Shown here one piece after another: positions 30,211 through 37,363 of a stretch of 52,400 nucleotides of DNA. Where the stretch lies: contig JAHHGV010000055.1 of the NCBI GenBank assembly GCA_019359695.1, forward strand, positions 1-52,400, given 5' to 3'. The translations under genes and the position numbers were made by a program. How positions within the stretch are numbered: position 1 is the first letter of the stretch; each line of letters begins with the position of its first letter. This DNA is from Brasilonema angustatum HA4187-MV1 (GTDB lineage: Bacteria > Cyanobacteriota > Cyanobacteriia > Cyanobacteriales > Nostocaceae). The notes under the pieces are model-generated. The model saw only the letters and a program-made list of their open reading frames with translations. It was not told where the DNA came from and ran no database searches.

Positions 30211-30593
30211 GCTGTTTTTTCCTGAATAATATTGTGAAGTACGTCAAATCTTGCTTTTGAATACCACTTTGCGGTGGATTCTCCGGTAATGTAAGCGCGG
30301 GTTCTATCAGCAGAACGCACGCGCTTCATTGTTTCTTGTATCCTGCTGACAAACCAGATTTGATAAGGGCTTAATGGCGCTTGCCTATCAAAAGCACCTT
30401 CTTCATCTCTAGGTGTGTCGTTTCTAAAACTAGGACTAGATCGCCATGCGAGATCGCACCAAGCGACAACACTAGTCCGAGAGCAATTTAGCAAAGCTGC
30501 TAATTCTTTTTTAGTCAGCGAGTAATCACAGTAAATTGATAAAGCATCTAATTCCTCGCCTAAAGTTAAAATCTTGAGCTTAGTTGCTGCCAC
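30207..30593 (-). CDS. Helix-turn-helix protein, first gene of the ATPase operon
   Basis: 128 aa. The helix-turn-helix is DYSLTKKELAALLNCSRTSV with VVAWCD as recognition helix end. The C-terminal half (SPYQIWFVSRIQETMKRV, then KARFDVLHNIIQE) is helical. Upstream, a 16-bp palindrome lies in its promoter spacer, so it may repress its own operon. It is the leading gene of the run 30593 to 25800. Confidence 0.6.
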   Translation of the reverse strand: MAATKLKILTLGEELDALSIYCDYSLTKKELAALLNCSRTSVVAWCDLAWRSSPSFRNDTPRDEEGAFDRQAPLSPYQIWFVSRIQETMKRVRSADRTRAYITGESTAKWYSKARFDVLHNIIQEKTA

Positions 30594-30699
30594 ATTTCCT
30601 ATGCAATTTTCAAGGTTTGTTGCAGGCAGTTAGTTGTACAGTATCGTTGCGTTCAGTTGGTCAGTCGCTCGTCTGTTTAGTTGACTGCCTACAAAAATT

Positions 30700-30748
30700 A
30701 ATATAACGTACTTTAAAAAGTACCGTCAAGTCCTTTTCAAAGTACTTT
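30700..30748 (-). promoter_or_regulatory. Promoter and palindromic operator of the ATPase operon
   Basis: On the minus strand, TTGACG (30724-30729), 18 nt, TATATT (30700-30705). The spacer is the perfect palindrome GTACTTT-AA-AAAGTAC (30708-30723). A second AAAGTACTTT lies at 30739-30748. Neither operator resembles the TGCCCA or GTTAC elements, so this operon has its own control. Confidence 0.65.
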
Positions 30749-30777
30749 TTTGTATAAAGTAAAAATACTCAAAAAAT

Positions 30778-30803
30778 TTAGCCGCGAGAAGCGTCGCGGC
30801 TAA
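30778..30803 (+). other. Hairpin in the leader of the 30841 gene
   Basis: TTAGCCGCGA, loop GAAGCG, and TCGCGGCTAA form a perfect 10-bp GC-rich stem, 38 nt before the ATG. No T-run follows, so it is not a simple terminator. Confidence 0.55.
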
Positions 30804-30840
30804 GATAATAATGTTGATATGAAAACAAGCAGGATGTTTT

Positions 30841-31227
30841 ATGTCATTTAGACCAGACCAACTACACCCTAATATTATCAAGATTACGCCTAGGCGCGGA
30901 ATCTTTGGTCAAAATCTTGCCGTTTGGTCAACTGGACATGATTATCCAATTGCCACTTTTATGTGGAATATCATCGCTTCTAAGGCTGCGTCAAACCAAG
31001 CTGAGATTGAACAGATAGTGCGAGCACGAATGGAGATTACTGGTGAAAATTTTTTGGAGGCTTATAATGCATTGGTTTTAGAATCTGGCATGTTTCGCTT
31101 ATCCGAAAATGAAAACACCAATGATACCTTGGTTATGAATGCGGAGCTAGTCCAAGCGATTCGAGATGCTGCTGCTGCCGAAGGAATAAGTACTGCGGAT
31201 TTTCTTAAACAGCGGCTAGGCTTGTAA
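30841..31227 (+). CDS. Hypothetical phage protein
   Basis: 128 aa. GCAGGATG-type bases precede the ATG. Contains ITPRRGIFGQNLAVWSTG, a helical NQAEIEQIVRARMEITGENF and a C-terminal RDAAAAEGISTADFLKQRL, which resembles a short ribbon-helix-helix-like tail. Divergent from the ATPase operon and followed by a good terminator, so it is a single-gene unit. No family is recognised. Confidence 0.6.
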   Translation: MSFRPDQLHPNIIKITPRRGIFGQNLAVWSTGHDYPIATFMWNIIASKAASNQAEIEQIVRARMEITGENFLEAYNALVLESGMFRLSENENTNDTLVMNAELVQAIRDAAAAEGISTADFLKQRLGL

Positions 31228-31254
31228 AATAATTTATTTTCAGCACGATATTGC

Positions 31255-31287
31255 GGACTGCCTTTTTTTTATCAGCAGTCCTTTTTT
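31255..31287 (+). terminator. Rho-independent terminator, with second hairpin following
   Basis: GGACTGC (31255-31261) pairs with GCAGTCC (31275-31281), followed by TTTTTT. A second hairpin, ATGTGCATT/AATGCACAT, lies at 31304-31330. Confidence 0.75.
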
Positions 31288-31368
31288 AACACTTAAAAAA
31301 AAGATGTGCATTTTGTCATAGAATGCACATTTGGTGGATATTAACAACTATCGTAAGTTCAGTCCTTC

Positions 31369-31390
31369 GTTACGGTAACGTTACGGTAAC
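31369..31390. promoter_or_regulatory. 22-bp palindrome, copy 13
   Basis: GTTACGGTAAC then GTTACGGTAAC. It overlaps the stop codon of the ribbon-helix-helix gene and lies between converging genes, the only copy not just upstream of a start. Confidence 0.85.
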
Positions 31391-31560
31391 CGAGGGCTAT
31401 TTTTTTCTGAGTGAGCAAATTCCTTATAAGTGATCCGAATGGATTCACGAACAAGATCCGTAATACTGCGCCCAGTTTTTTCGCTGACAGCAGCAAGAAG
31501 TTCCATCTCAATTTTTGCTAAATTGATTGTGAGTCGTTTACTAACCCATTGCTTTGACAT
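31381..31560 (-). CDS. Ribbon-helix-helix protein
   Basis: 59 aa from MSKQWVSKRLTINLAKIEME. Strand KRLTINLAKI, helix 1 MELLAAVSEKTG and helix 2 SITDLVRESIRITYKEF give a CopG/Arc-like fold. It overlaps the end of the preceding frame by 20 nt. Its last codons are part of a 22-bp palindrome. This makes it one candidate, among several ribbon-helix-helix proteins here, for the factor that binds that element, but nothing in the sequence proves it. Confidence 0.65.
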   Translation of the reverse strand: MSKQWVSKRLTINLAKIEMELLAAVSEKTGRSITDLVRESIRITYKEFAHSEKNSPRLP

Positions 31561-31911
31561 GTGTTTCCTGCTCCATTTCGTGTATATTATGTATTGCGCG
31601 GAGAACTGTGCCATTTTGTTTAAATAGCTGAAAAAAACCACTGTAATTAGTACCAAGATAGAAGATTCTAGACCCTGGCACGGGTTTATCACTAGTTGTG
31701 CCGTCTGCGTTGATGAATGCGATGCGATCGCAATCCACAAAAAAGCACTCTCGCGTTAGCAATTTAAAGCCATCGCTGTCACCTTTACCTAGGACTAAAC
31801 CTAAGGAAGTTCTGGCAGTGTTGAAAAATGCGCCGGAAGCCTACACCTATCTGAGTACAGATAAGGTGTAGGTAGTTCACAAGATGTAAGAACCTCAAAA
31901 TCCGTAGGCAT
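31541..31911 (-). pseudogene. Gene split by a hairpin insertion
   Basis: An ATG at 31911, 2 nt after the upstream stop, opens MPTDFEVLTSCELP but is led out of frame through a hairpin (31840-31872). The frame that follows, FFNTARTSLGLVLGKGD, then LLTRECFFVDCDRIAFINAD to HVKAMG, has no start codon except TTG at 31762. The two halves read naturally if the hairpin is removed. Either the gene is inactive or it is translated from an internal start. No family is recognised. Confidence 0.55.
31840..31872. repeat. Hairpin insertion
   Basis: CCTACACCTATCTG (31840-31853), loop AGTA, CAGATAAGGTGTAGG (31858-31872) with one bulged A. It shifts the frame of the surrounding gene. Confidence 0.6.
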
Positions 31912-31913
31912 CG

Positions 31914-32138
31914 TTATTTTGCTCCCCATGCATTAATTAATTCTTCAAGCACTTTTAATTCAGCGGCAAGTCTAGAAACCTCGCTGGACACTGATCTCAT
32001 GGCTTGACCAACCGTAAAATAATCGCCATCTTCGTTAATAGCTTTTAACTCTCTAGCGATCATGCTTCCCAAATTTTGCAACTCTCGCTTGTACTCTCTA
32101 AGAGTTGCTTTTCTTTTGTTACTAACTGGTAAATCCAT
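31914..32138 (-). CDS. Hypothetical coiled-coil protein
   Basis: 74 aa, MDLPVSNKRKATLREYKREL to EELINAWGAK, nearly all helix with Glu/Lys/Leu heptads. Its ATG follows the helicase stop directly (TAGATG), so the two are coupled. It may be a small helicase partner. No family is recognised. Confidence 0.55.
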   Translation of the reverse strand: MDLPVSNKRKATLREYKRELQNLGSMIARELKAINEDGDYFTVGQAMRSVSSEVSRLAAELKVLEELINAWGAK

Positions 32139-34859
32139 CTAACAAAGCTCTAATTGCATAGAAATAACTGGCACAGAAAGCGTTTCTGAGGTATTAGGCA
32201 ACTTACTCCAATCAATGTCCTCTAATATGGCAATGCCACCTACATTGTCATAAACTGGTCTATTCGGGAGAAAGTAAAGCTTTTCTTTTGACCTGGTTAT
32301 AGCAACATATACCAAATTCTCTTCTTGTATTTCTTGGTTAGAATCATCCCGCTCTGGCGGCAATTCATCACTTGCAATCAGCCAGACAGTCTGTGCTTCG
32401 TCACCTTTGGCTCTGTGGATTGTAGAAAGGATAACACACTCAGACGTAGAATCCACAACAAAAAGTTCCAGGATGCGATCGCAGAACTGATGAATAGTTG
32501 CACACTGATTGCCAAAAGAATCATAACAAGACTGCAACGCATGAGCAGTGTCGGTCATGGTGTCCGCCATCAAATCATCGTCTGCATTTTCAATTGCAGA
32601 CTCAAGCCACTCATGCAAATGATAAGTAAATCGTGCCATTGGGTGATGCCCAAGAACATCCTGCGCCGTTGAACACAAACCTTCTGCAATATCTTTGCCC
32701 CTAATTTGCGCTTTAACGCCTCTCAACACCAAGTCAATGCAGGTTCGTACCAGTGGTGCGGTCATTCGGCTAAGGATCAAATCGTCGGCACGCACGTTCT
32801 CATAAAAGAATGCGTGGTCAATCGTCTGCATAACTCCTTTGATCGCATCTGGCTTAGCCTGAATGTATGGTATAATTTGCCGTGCCAGTTCAATGTGTGA
32901 ACTTGGACATCGATAAGAAACAGGCAAAGGTAACTGTACGCAATTGAATTCACTTCTAAGCATAGGAAAAGCATCCGCAAGCGCACCAGCAAAGCTAAAA
33001 ATAGATTGTCTTTCATCACCCACAACAATTATGCGTGCGCCATCTTGTACAAACTTCCTATACAAAGACTGCATAACTGCATTGGTATCTTGGGCTTCAT
33101 CTACCATCAAAATCTGGACTTTGCCTAATGGGGATAGCTGCCACTGATGAGGTATGTACAACAAGTCGTCAAAATCGAAAATTGCTTTTTCGCTGGCTTG
33201 TTTGTTGCCCTTGATTATGCAATCCATCGCTAACTTAATTGCAAAGAATTTTAAATTCCCAGGAATAACAACTCCATACTCTCTAAGCGCTTCTGCTATT
33301 TCTCGAAATTTAAAGACTGGCAAAGCAATTCTAATAATGTGGCATACGCTGTAGATTGCTTTTGTTAAACTTCTGAGCGCTTTTTCGTCTGAATTATTGA
33401 AAGAATAATCTGCTGTTCCTTGTGATATTTCGCGGATCATGTTTTGAATAGCAGAGTGCGCTAGCTTCCAATACTTATCGTTATCAATTAACAAACCTCC
33501 TTCAAAGCTATGAGTTGCTTTCATACACATTGCATACCCATAGCCGTGTGCCGTCCCTACCTTTACTCTACTTGGCACTTCCTTTTCTAGCTTGTCAGCG
33601 ACCGATTTGTTAAAACAAAAGATTCTGATTTTTGTGTTGCTGGGTAGCCAGTGAACTATTCCCTTGAGAGTTGAAGTATTATGAGTAACGGTAAAATCAG
33701 ACAACAAAAATCTCCCGTTTCCATCAAGAGTAAATCCAAAATATTCACCCTTACCAATTGGCTCTACTGTAATACCTGTACGCAAAACATCCTTGCATTG
33801 TTTGCGCTTTGGCACTTGTCTGTACAAAGATGGAATCAGAGAAACATCACCACTGATAGTAATTCTGTAATAGTTCCTTGGTTCACTCCATCCTGCAAGC
33901 TTAACCGATTTGATTGAACTATAAGCAGCAAACCCAAGGGAGCGAGCCAAAAAAAGGATATCTTTGTTTAATTGAGCGTACTTGGTGACAATCTCGTAGT
34001 ATCCACTGTGGTAATAACCATCTGTGTCTAATAACCCAGCTAACAATTTAAGTCGATTAACTCTGCTAGCGACTAAATATTCATGAGGTATCTGCTTTTG
34101 AAAATCTTCACTAACAAAATCATGCAACACTTGCTTCAAATAATTAGATTCGTACTTGCCGCGCTTATAGCCTTCAGTAAACTTGAATCTAACTCGAATG
34201 CAATTACCTTTTTGTGGCACATGAGTTGTCTCTAACCCATACCGTAAAGCGATCGCATCACAATATCTAATCACCTCTTGATTATTATCTGTTATCACTA
34301 TTGCACCAGATGAATTAGGCTTGACCACGTCCCCATCACCTAGCCATAATCCACAAAAATAAGGGTCTAAAGGCAGTTCTTCTGGGTCTTCAAAATCAAC
34401 ACCAACTCTAATTTGCTTCCAGTATCTGCGAAATCTTTCCTCCGAAGCTAAATATTCTGGTAAAGAGATATCAAACACCTCGTTATCTCCTATTTTCCGT
34501 CCGTAACCAGTAATCGCAGATCGACGTGAATTAACTAAAGTCAGAATGTGCTGTGAATTACAAACCCAAGAGTCACCTTTAACTGGGGTAATTTTGTACA
34601 ATTCATCAACCCCAAATGTTACACCTTGAACGCGGCGCAATGTGCCATCGTCGCCCATAAGTGCATAACCGTTTTTAACGTCTTCAACATTAATAGAAAA
34701 ACCATTGTACATCAACACTTTGGTTCCTCTTCCCAAACACTTCCCAGACCCGGCGCAGGCTTGCACTGCAATGTTGCGATCGCCTTGAACAACCTCTCTA
34801 AACACATCGCGCTGATATTTTGACCAGGCAAAATTACGGTAATAATTTCTATCTTTCAT
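32139..34859 (-). CDS. Superfamily 1 (UvrD/Rep-like) DNA helicase containing an intein
   Basis: 906 aa, of which residues 41-394 are an intein; the spliced protein is 552 aa. Helicase motifs are in order: Walker A CAGSGK-TSTLK (split by the intein), motif II VDEAQD, motif III GDERQSIFSFAGA, motif IV VSYRCPSSH, motif V/VI LSTIHRAKGDEAQTVWL and YVAITRSKEKLYF. It should unwind DNA in phage replication or repair. The gene begins a minus-strand run with a coiled-coil protein and a ribbon-helix-helix protein, and a 22-bp palindrome lies 11 nt before the ATG. Activity depends on splicing. Confidence 0.9.
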   Translation of the reverse strand: MKDRNYYRNFAWSKYQRDVFREVVQGDRNIAVQACAGSGKCLGRGTKVLMYNGFSINVEDVKNGYALMGDDGTLRRVQGVTFGVDELYKITPVKGDSWVCNSQHILTLVNSRRSAITGYGRKIGDNEVFDISLPEYLASEERFRRYWKQIRVGVDFEDPEELPLDPYFCGLWLGDGDVVKPNSSGAIVITDNNQEVIRYCDAIALRYGLETTHVPQKGNCIRVRFKFTEGYKRGKYESNYLKQVLHDFVSEDFQKQIPHEYLVASRVNRLKLLAGLLDTDGYYHSGYYEIVTKYAQLNKDILFLARSLGFAAYSSIKSVKLAGWSEPRNYYRITISGDVSLIPSLYRQVPKRKQCKDVLRTGITVEPIGKGEYFGFTLDGNGRFLLSDFTVTHNTSTLKGIVHWLPSNTKIRIFCFNKSVADKLEKEVPSRVKVGTAHGYGYAMCMKATHSFEGGLLIDNDKYWKLAHSAIQNMIREISQGTADYSFNNSDEKALRSLTKAIYSVCHIIRIALPVFKFREIAEALREYGVVIPGNLKFFAIKLAMDCIIKGNKQASEKAIFDFDDLLYIPHQWQLSPLGKVQILMVDEAQDTNAVMQSLYRKFVQDGARIIVVGDERQSIFSFAGALADAFPMLRSEFNCVQLPLPVSYRCPSSHIELARQIIPYIQAKPDAIKGVMQTIDHAFFYENVRADDLILSRMTAPLVRTCIDLVLRGVKAQIRGKDIAEGLCSTAQDVLGHHPMARFTYHLHEWLESAIENADDDLMADTMTDTAHALQSCYDSFGNQCATIHQFCDRILELFVVDSTSECVILSTIHRAKGDEAQTVWLIASDELPPERDDSNQEIQEENLVYVAITRSKEKLYFLPNRPVYDNVGGIAILEDIDWSKLPNTSETLSVPVISMQLELC
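33678..34739 (-). other. Intein with LAGLIDADG endonuclease in the helicase Walker A
   Basis: 354 aa between Lys and Thr of the Walker A GSGKT. It begins with Cys (CLGRGTKVLMYNGF) and ends VTHN followed by Thr, so the splice residues are Cys1, the penultimate His, Asn and +1 Thr. Block B is VCNSQHILTL. Two LAGLIDADG-type motifs are present, YFCGLWLGDGDV and KLLAGLLDTDGYY, with their acidic residues. Both splicing and homing look intact. Confidence 0.9.
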
Positions 34860-34870
34860 GTTTCCCCTTG

Positions 34871-34892
34871 GTTACCGTAAAGTTACGGTAAC
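34871..34892. promoter_or_regulatory. 22-bp palindrome, copy 14
   Basis: GTTACCGTAAA then GTTACGGTAAC, 11 nt upstream of the helicase ATG, with TTG/CAG flanks. Confidence 0.85.
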
Positions 34893-34908
34893 CAGAAAGT
34901 ACGTCTAA

Positions 34909-35130
34909 TTATTCGTGAATTAAAGCAATCAAGTGCTTTGCAAATGCAGCTCCTACCTCAGCACGATACTTTTTTCCACTTGCCATAGTAATAAGCAAAA
35001 AAGTTTTATCTTGGTCTTCATAAGAGGAGCCGCATTTATTGCCTGGTAACTGGCAAATGGAGCAGATCATATCAAGATTAACTGTTAAGTTTTTGCTGAT
35101 TTTGTACGTTGCATTCGCTCTCTTGGGCAA
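34909..35130 (-). CDS. Small protein with Cys pairs
   Basis: 73 aa if started at TTG (35130), or 53 aa from the ATG of MICSICQLPGNKCGSSYED. The longer start lies inside a TGGGCA…TGCCCA palindrome, so the shorter protein is more likely. CSIC…NKC could bind zinc. C-terminal KYRAEVGAAFAKHLIALIHE is helical. It precedes the helicase gene on the same strand. Function unknown. Confidence 0.45.
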   Translation of the reverse strand: MPKRANATYKISKNLTVNLDMICSICQLPGNKCGSSYEDQDKTFLLITMASGKKYRAEVGAAFAKHLIALIHE

Positions 35131-35269
35131 TGTATGCCCACAATTTCACATTTTTATAAAGAATGTCAACCATCTATTGACGTTTTCTCTTTGCGGTGTT
35201 TCTATTGTGTGTGTGGGGCTATTAGTCTACAAAAAGTATATTGATAGGCTGTCACATGCATCTTTTCTG

Positions 35270-35291
35270 GTTATCGTAAAATTACGCTAAC
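35270..35291. promoter_or_regulatory. 22-bp palindrome, copy 15
   Basis: GTTATCGTAAA then ATTACGCTAAC, overlapping the stop of the 293-aa gene and upstream of the small Cys-rich gene. The gene-free stretch 35131-35286 otherwise holds TTGACA (minus, 35163-35168) and the TGGGCA…TGCCCA palindrome at 35124-35140. Confidence 0.8.
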
Positions 35292-36168
35292 CAGCAGATG
35301 CAGTATTTTTAACTTCATGAAACCAAGCCAACACGCCTTCTCCCCAGCGTTGCCCAGCAGCCTCAAAATTGGTCACCTTGTCTTGGTAACTTTGTGCTGC
35401 CAACTGTCTGGTGTAGTAAATTCCTTGGCTGAATCCAAAGTCGCCAGCCATGTCATAAACTAACTTTCTGAGTTTGTCGGGTGCTAAGTGCCCAGGCTGC
35501 TCGCCTCCATAAGCACGGCACTGAGCCACAATCCATGCTGGTTCGTGTCCTGAGATTGCGCGAAGTCTTTTAATAAAAGCATTGTGCTGTGGATACAGGA
35601 CCTGCTTTGGTTGCACAAAAGGGAGGATATTCTTAGGTTTTGACGCATCAAATTTCTCTAAAATCATTTGAGCGCACGGTAGCAGTTGCTCACTTTCTAC
35701 GAGTGGCGCTTTGATGTAATTAGGCGCGTACACTCTGCACCACACAATGCTTTCATCGTCCCCAGGTACAAAAGCAAGAGTAAGCAATTGTTCAGAAATA
35801 TTTTCTATTGCCAGCAAGCTTCCAAGTAAAGATTTAGAAAAGCAAGTATCAAGTCCGGACGACAATACATAGGCGTCATCTCCTGCTTGCAAAGTGATAT
35901 TTAACTTTTCTGTCTCTTTGTTCCGCCTCATAACTTTATCTACCGCTACGTGGATGATATATCCGGTAAAACTCTTCTGTTTCATAATCACCTGTTGATT
36001 TTTGGAGTCCAGCTTGTAAAGGCAATCATTTCCGTTGCGACCAACAAACACCCACTCTTTGAGACCTGGAGGGCGATCATTGAAGCCCAGCGATCGCTTG
36101 CTGGTGCTTTCTACCAATTGCTTGAGTAGTTTATTCTGCTCGCTTAAAAGCTTTATAAGTTCTTCCAT
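35287..36168 (-). CDS. Hypothetical phage protein, 293 aa
   Basis: The N-terminal 25 residues are a coiled coil (LIKLLSEQNKLLKQLVES). A central part (LNITLQAGDDAYVLSSGLDT, then SLLGSLLAIENISEQLL) resembles beta-rich single-strand-binding-type regions, but this is weak. The C-terminal half contains LAPDKLRKLVYDMAGDFGF. It is a single gene behind a near-consensus promoter, which suggests abundant early expression. No family is recognised. Confidence 0.6.
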   Translation of the reverse strand: MEELIKLLSEQNKLLKQLVESTSKRSLGFNDRPPGLKEWVFVGRNGNDCLYKLDSKNQQVIMKQKSFTGYIIHVAVDKVMRRNKETEKLNITLQAGDDAYVLSSGLDTCFSKSLLGSLLAIENISEQLLTLAFVPGDDESIVWCRVYAPNYIKAPLVESEQLLPCAQMILEKFDASKPKNILPFVQPKQVLYPQHNAFIKRLRAISGHEPAWIVAQCRAYGGEQPGHLAPDKLRKLVYDMAGDFGFSQGIYYTRQLAAQSYQDKVTNFEAAGQRWGEGVLAWFHEVKNTASAG

Positions 36169-36192
36169 CTGTTTTCTTGGCTAAGTGGTTCC

Positions 36193-36260
36193 ATATTACC
36201 GTTGCTGCCTTCACGTGTCAATGTGGGCATATTGACACGTGCGCCAAGATGAGAAATAAT
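36193..36260. promoter_or_regulatory. Divergent promoters sharing an 11-bp inverted repeat
   Basis: CACGTGTCAAT (36212-36222) and ATTGACACGTG (36231-36241) flank GTGGGCAT. Each arm holds a -35 box. Minus strand: TTGACA (36216-36221), 17 nt, TAATAT (36193-36198), for the gene at 36168. Plus strand: TTGACA (36232-36237), 17 nt, AATAAT (36255-36260), for the gene at 36298. The repeat is a likely operator for the ribbon-helix-helix protein next to it. Confidence 0.7.
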
Positions 36261-36297
36261 TATGTTAATGTGGTCATAGACAGTATCTAAAAAAAGT

Positions 36298-36528
36298 ATG
36301 GCATTAAAACAAATTACAGTCCGCCCAAGTTTAGCGGAATACAAAGCCCTTGAAAACTGGCGAATATTAAATGAACAGCCCACGGAATCGGCTGCAATGT
36401 CTGAGTTGCTACGTAGGTTTTTCGACGGAGGCTACAGAAGAAGCTCAAAATATCGCATAACCAAAGTCAGAAAGGAGCTAGAGGCATTATTATCTGAGTC
36501 TTCTAAAGCAAAAAAAAATAACACTTAA
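36298..36528 (+). CDS. Ribbon-helix-helix-like regulator
   Basis: 76 aa. Strand LKQITVRPSLA, helix EYKALENWRIL and second helix ESAAMSELLRRFFDGGY fit a ribbon-helix-helix, followed by a basic helix (RRSSKYRITKVRKELEALL). It is divergent from the 293-aa gene with a shared inverted-repeat promoter, so autoregulation is plausible. AAAAAAGT precedes the ATG without a clear ribosome site. Confidence 0.6.
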   Translation: MALKQITVRPSLAEYKALENWRILNEQPTESAAMSELLRRFFDGGYRRSSKYRITKVRKELEALLSESSKAKKNNT

Positions 36529-36557
36529 TTTAATAATTTATACAAGGAGGCACTAAA

Positions 36558-36857
36558 ATGAATACACGTAAATCCACAAAAGAACCAAACCCGTTAAAAC
36601 CTAAAGTACAAGGATTAACTTACGCAGAACAGCAAACCAGAAAGCTAAGGATAGCTGCATATGTAGATGAAGATCTATTAGCGCAGCTAGATGATTGGTG
36701 CAAACAAAATAACAAGGATCGCGGTGCCGCAATGCGTTATATTATGCGTACCATGCTAAATGTTCAAGATAATGCGGATGATACTGCTGTTAACCAATGT
36801 ATTTCTATATTGGAAGAATTGACAGATCGCATCCGCTTATCGAACGCGACCTGCTAA
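36558..36857 (+). CDS. Ribbon-helix-helix protein
   Basis: 99 aa after ACAAGGAGGCACT, a near-perfect ribosome site. Residues 28-68 contain RKLRIAAYVDEDLLAQLDDW and NKDRGAAMRYIMRTML, strand and two helices. The N-terminus is basic and disordered. It lies 30 nt after the preceding regulator and is probably co-transcribed. A second DNA-binding protein in one operon suggests a regulatory switch. Confidence 0.65.
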   Translation: MNTRKSTKEPNPLKPKVQGLTYAEQQTRKLRIAAYVDEDLLAQLDDWCKQNNKDRGAAMRYIMRTMLNVQDNADDTAVNQCISILEELTDRIRLSNATC

Positions 36858-36917
36858 AAATCGTTAAACATTCAAGTGTAAGTCGTTAATTTCTATTTAA
36901 CCATAGAGTTCCGCCTG

Positions 36918-36939
36918 GTTGCAGTAACGTTACGGTAAC
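36918..36939. promoter_or_regulatory. 22-bp palindrome, copy 16
   Basis: GTTGCAGTAAC then GTTACGGTAAC, the only copy without GTTA at the left end. It is downstream of the two ribbon-helix-helix genes. An AAGCGCAGT/ACTGCGCTT hairpin follows near 36979-37007. Confidence 0.8.
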
Positions 36940-37176
36940 AAGGGGGATTTTTTTTGGATGTAGAATATGTTGATACGACAAAGCGCAGTACTTATGGCAC
37001 TGCGCTTGAAAAAAAGGAAGTAAAATTATGATTAATATTGAATTTTTGTAGCAGCAGCCCCGCGCTCTACCCGAAGGGTGAGCGTCGGGAAGAATGCGAG
37101 CAAGGTGAGGAGGGTGGGTCAAGCAATGCCGAAAGAAAGTCGCGCGAGTGCGACCCACGCCGACGAGACGAGCAAC

Positions 37177-37308
37177 TCACTCCGGTAATGAACGAATAAA
37201 TTCCCGCAAAACATCCGTGATGGATCTTCCGGTTTTTTGGCAATAGGAATCCAGTCGATCTTTTTCGGTCTTAGGGAGTCGAATCTGGATTGTTTCTTTG
37301 CTAAACAT
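37177..37308 (-). CDS. 43-aa ribbon-helix-helix protein divergent from TnpB
   Basis: MFSKETIQIRLPKTEKDRL, then SYCQKTGRSITDVLREFI: a complete minimal ribbon-helix-helix (strand, helix, helix). Its start lies 55 nt from the TnpB start, and the two genes face away from each other across a short shared region. Such small regulators often accompany IS605-family tnpB genes in cyanobacteria; they may repress tnpB. The ORF is short but complete. Confidence 0.65.
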   Translation of the reverse strand: MFSKETIQIRLPKTEKDRLDSYCQKTGRSITDVLREFIRSLPE

Positions 37309-37363
37309 AATTGCGATGTATGGATATATGCACTACAATGCTATCACAGCATTCATTTTTCCC

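Noticed and set aside
36886-37158. Minus-strand ORF of 90 aa
   Set aside because: It lies across a 22-bp palindrome and hairpins and has low-complexity, non-protein-like sequence; treated as a shadow frame.
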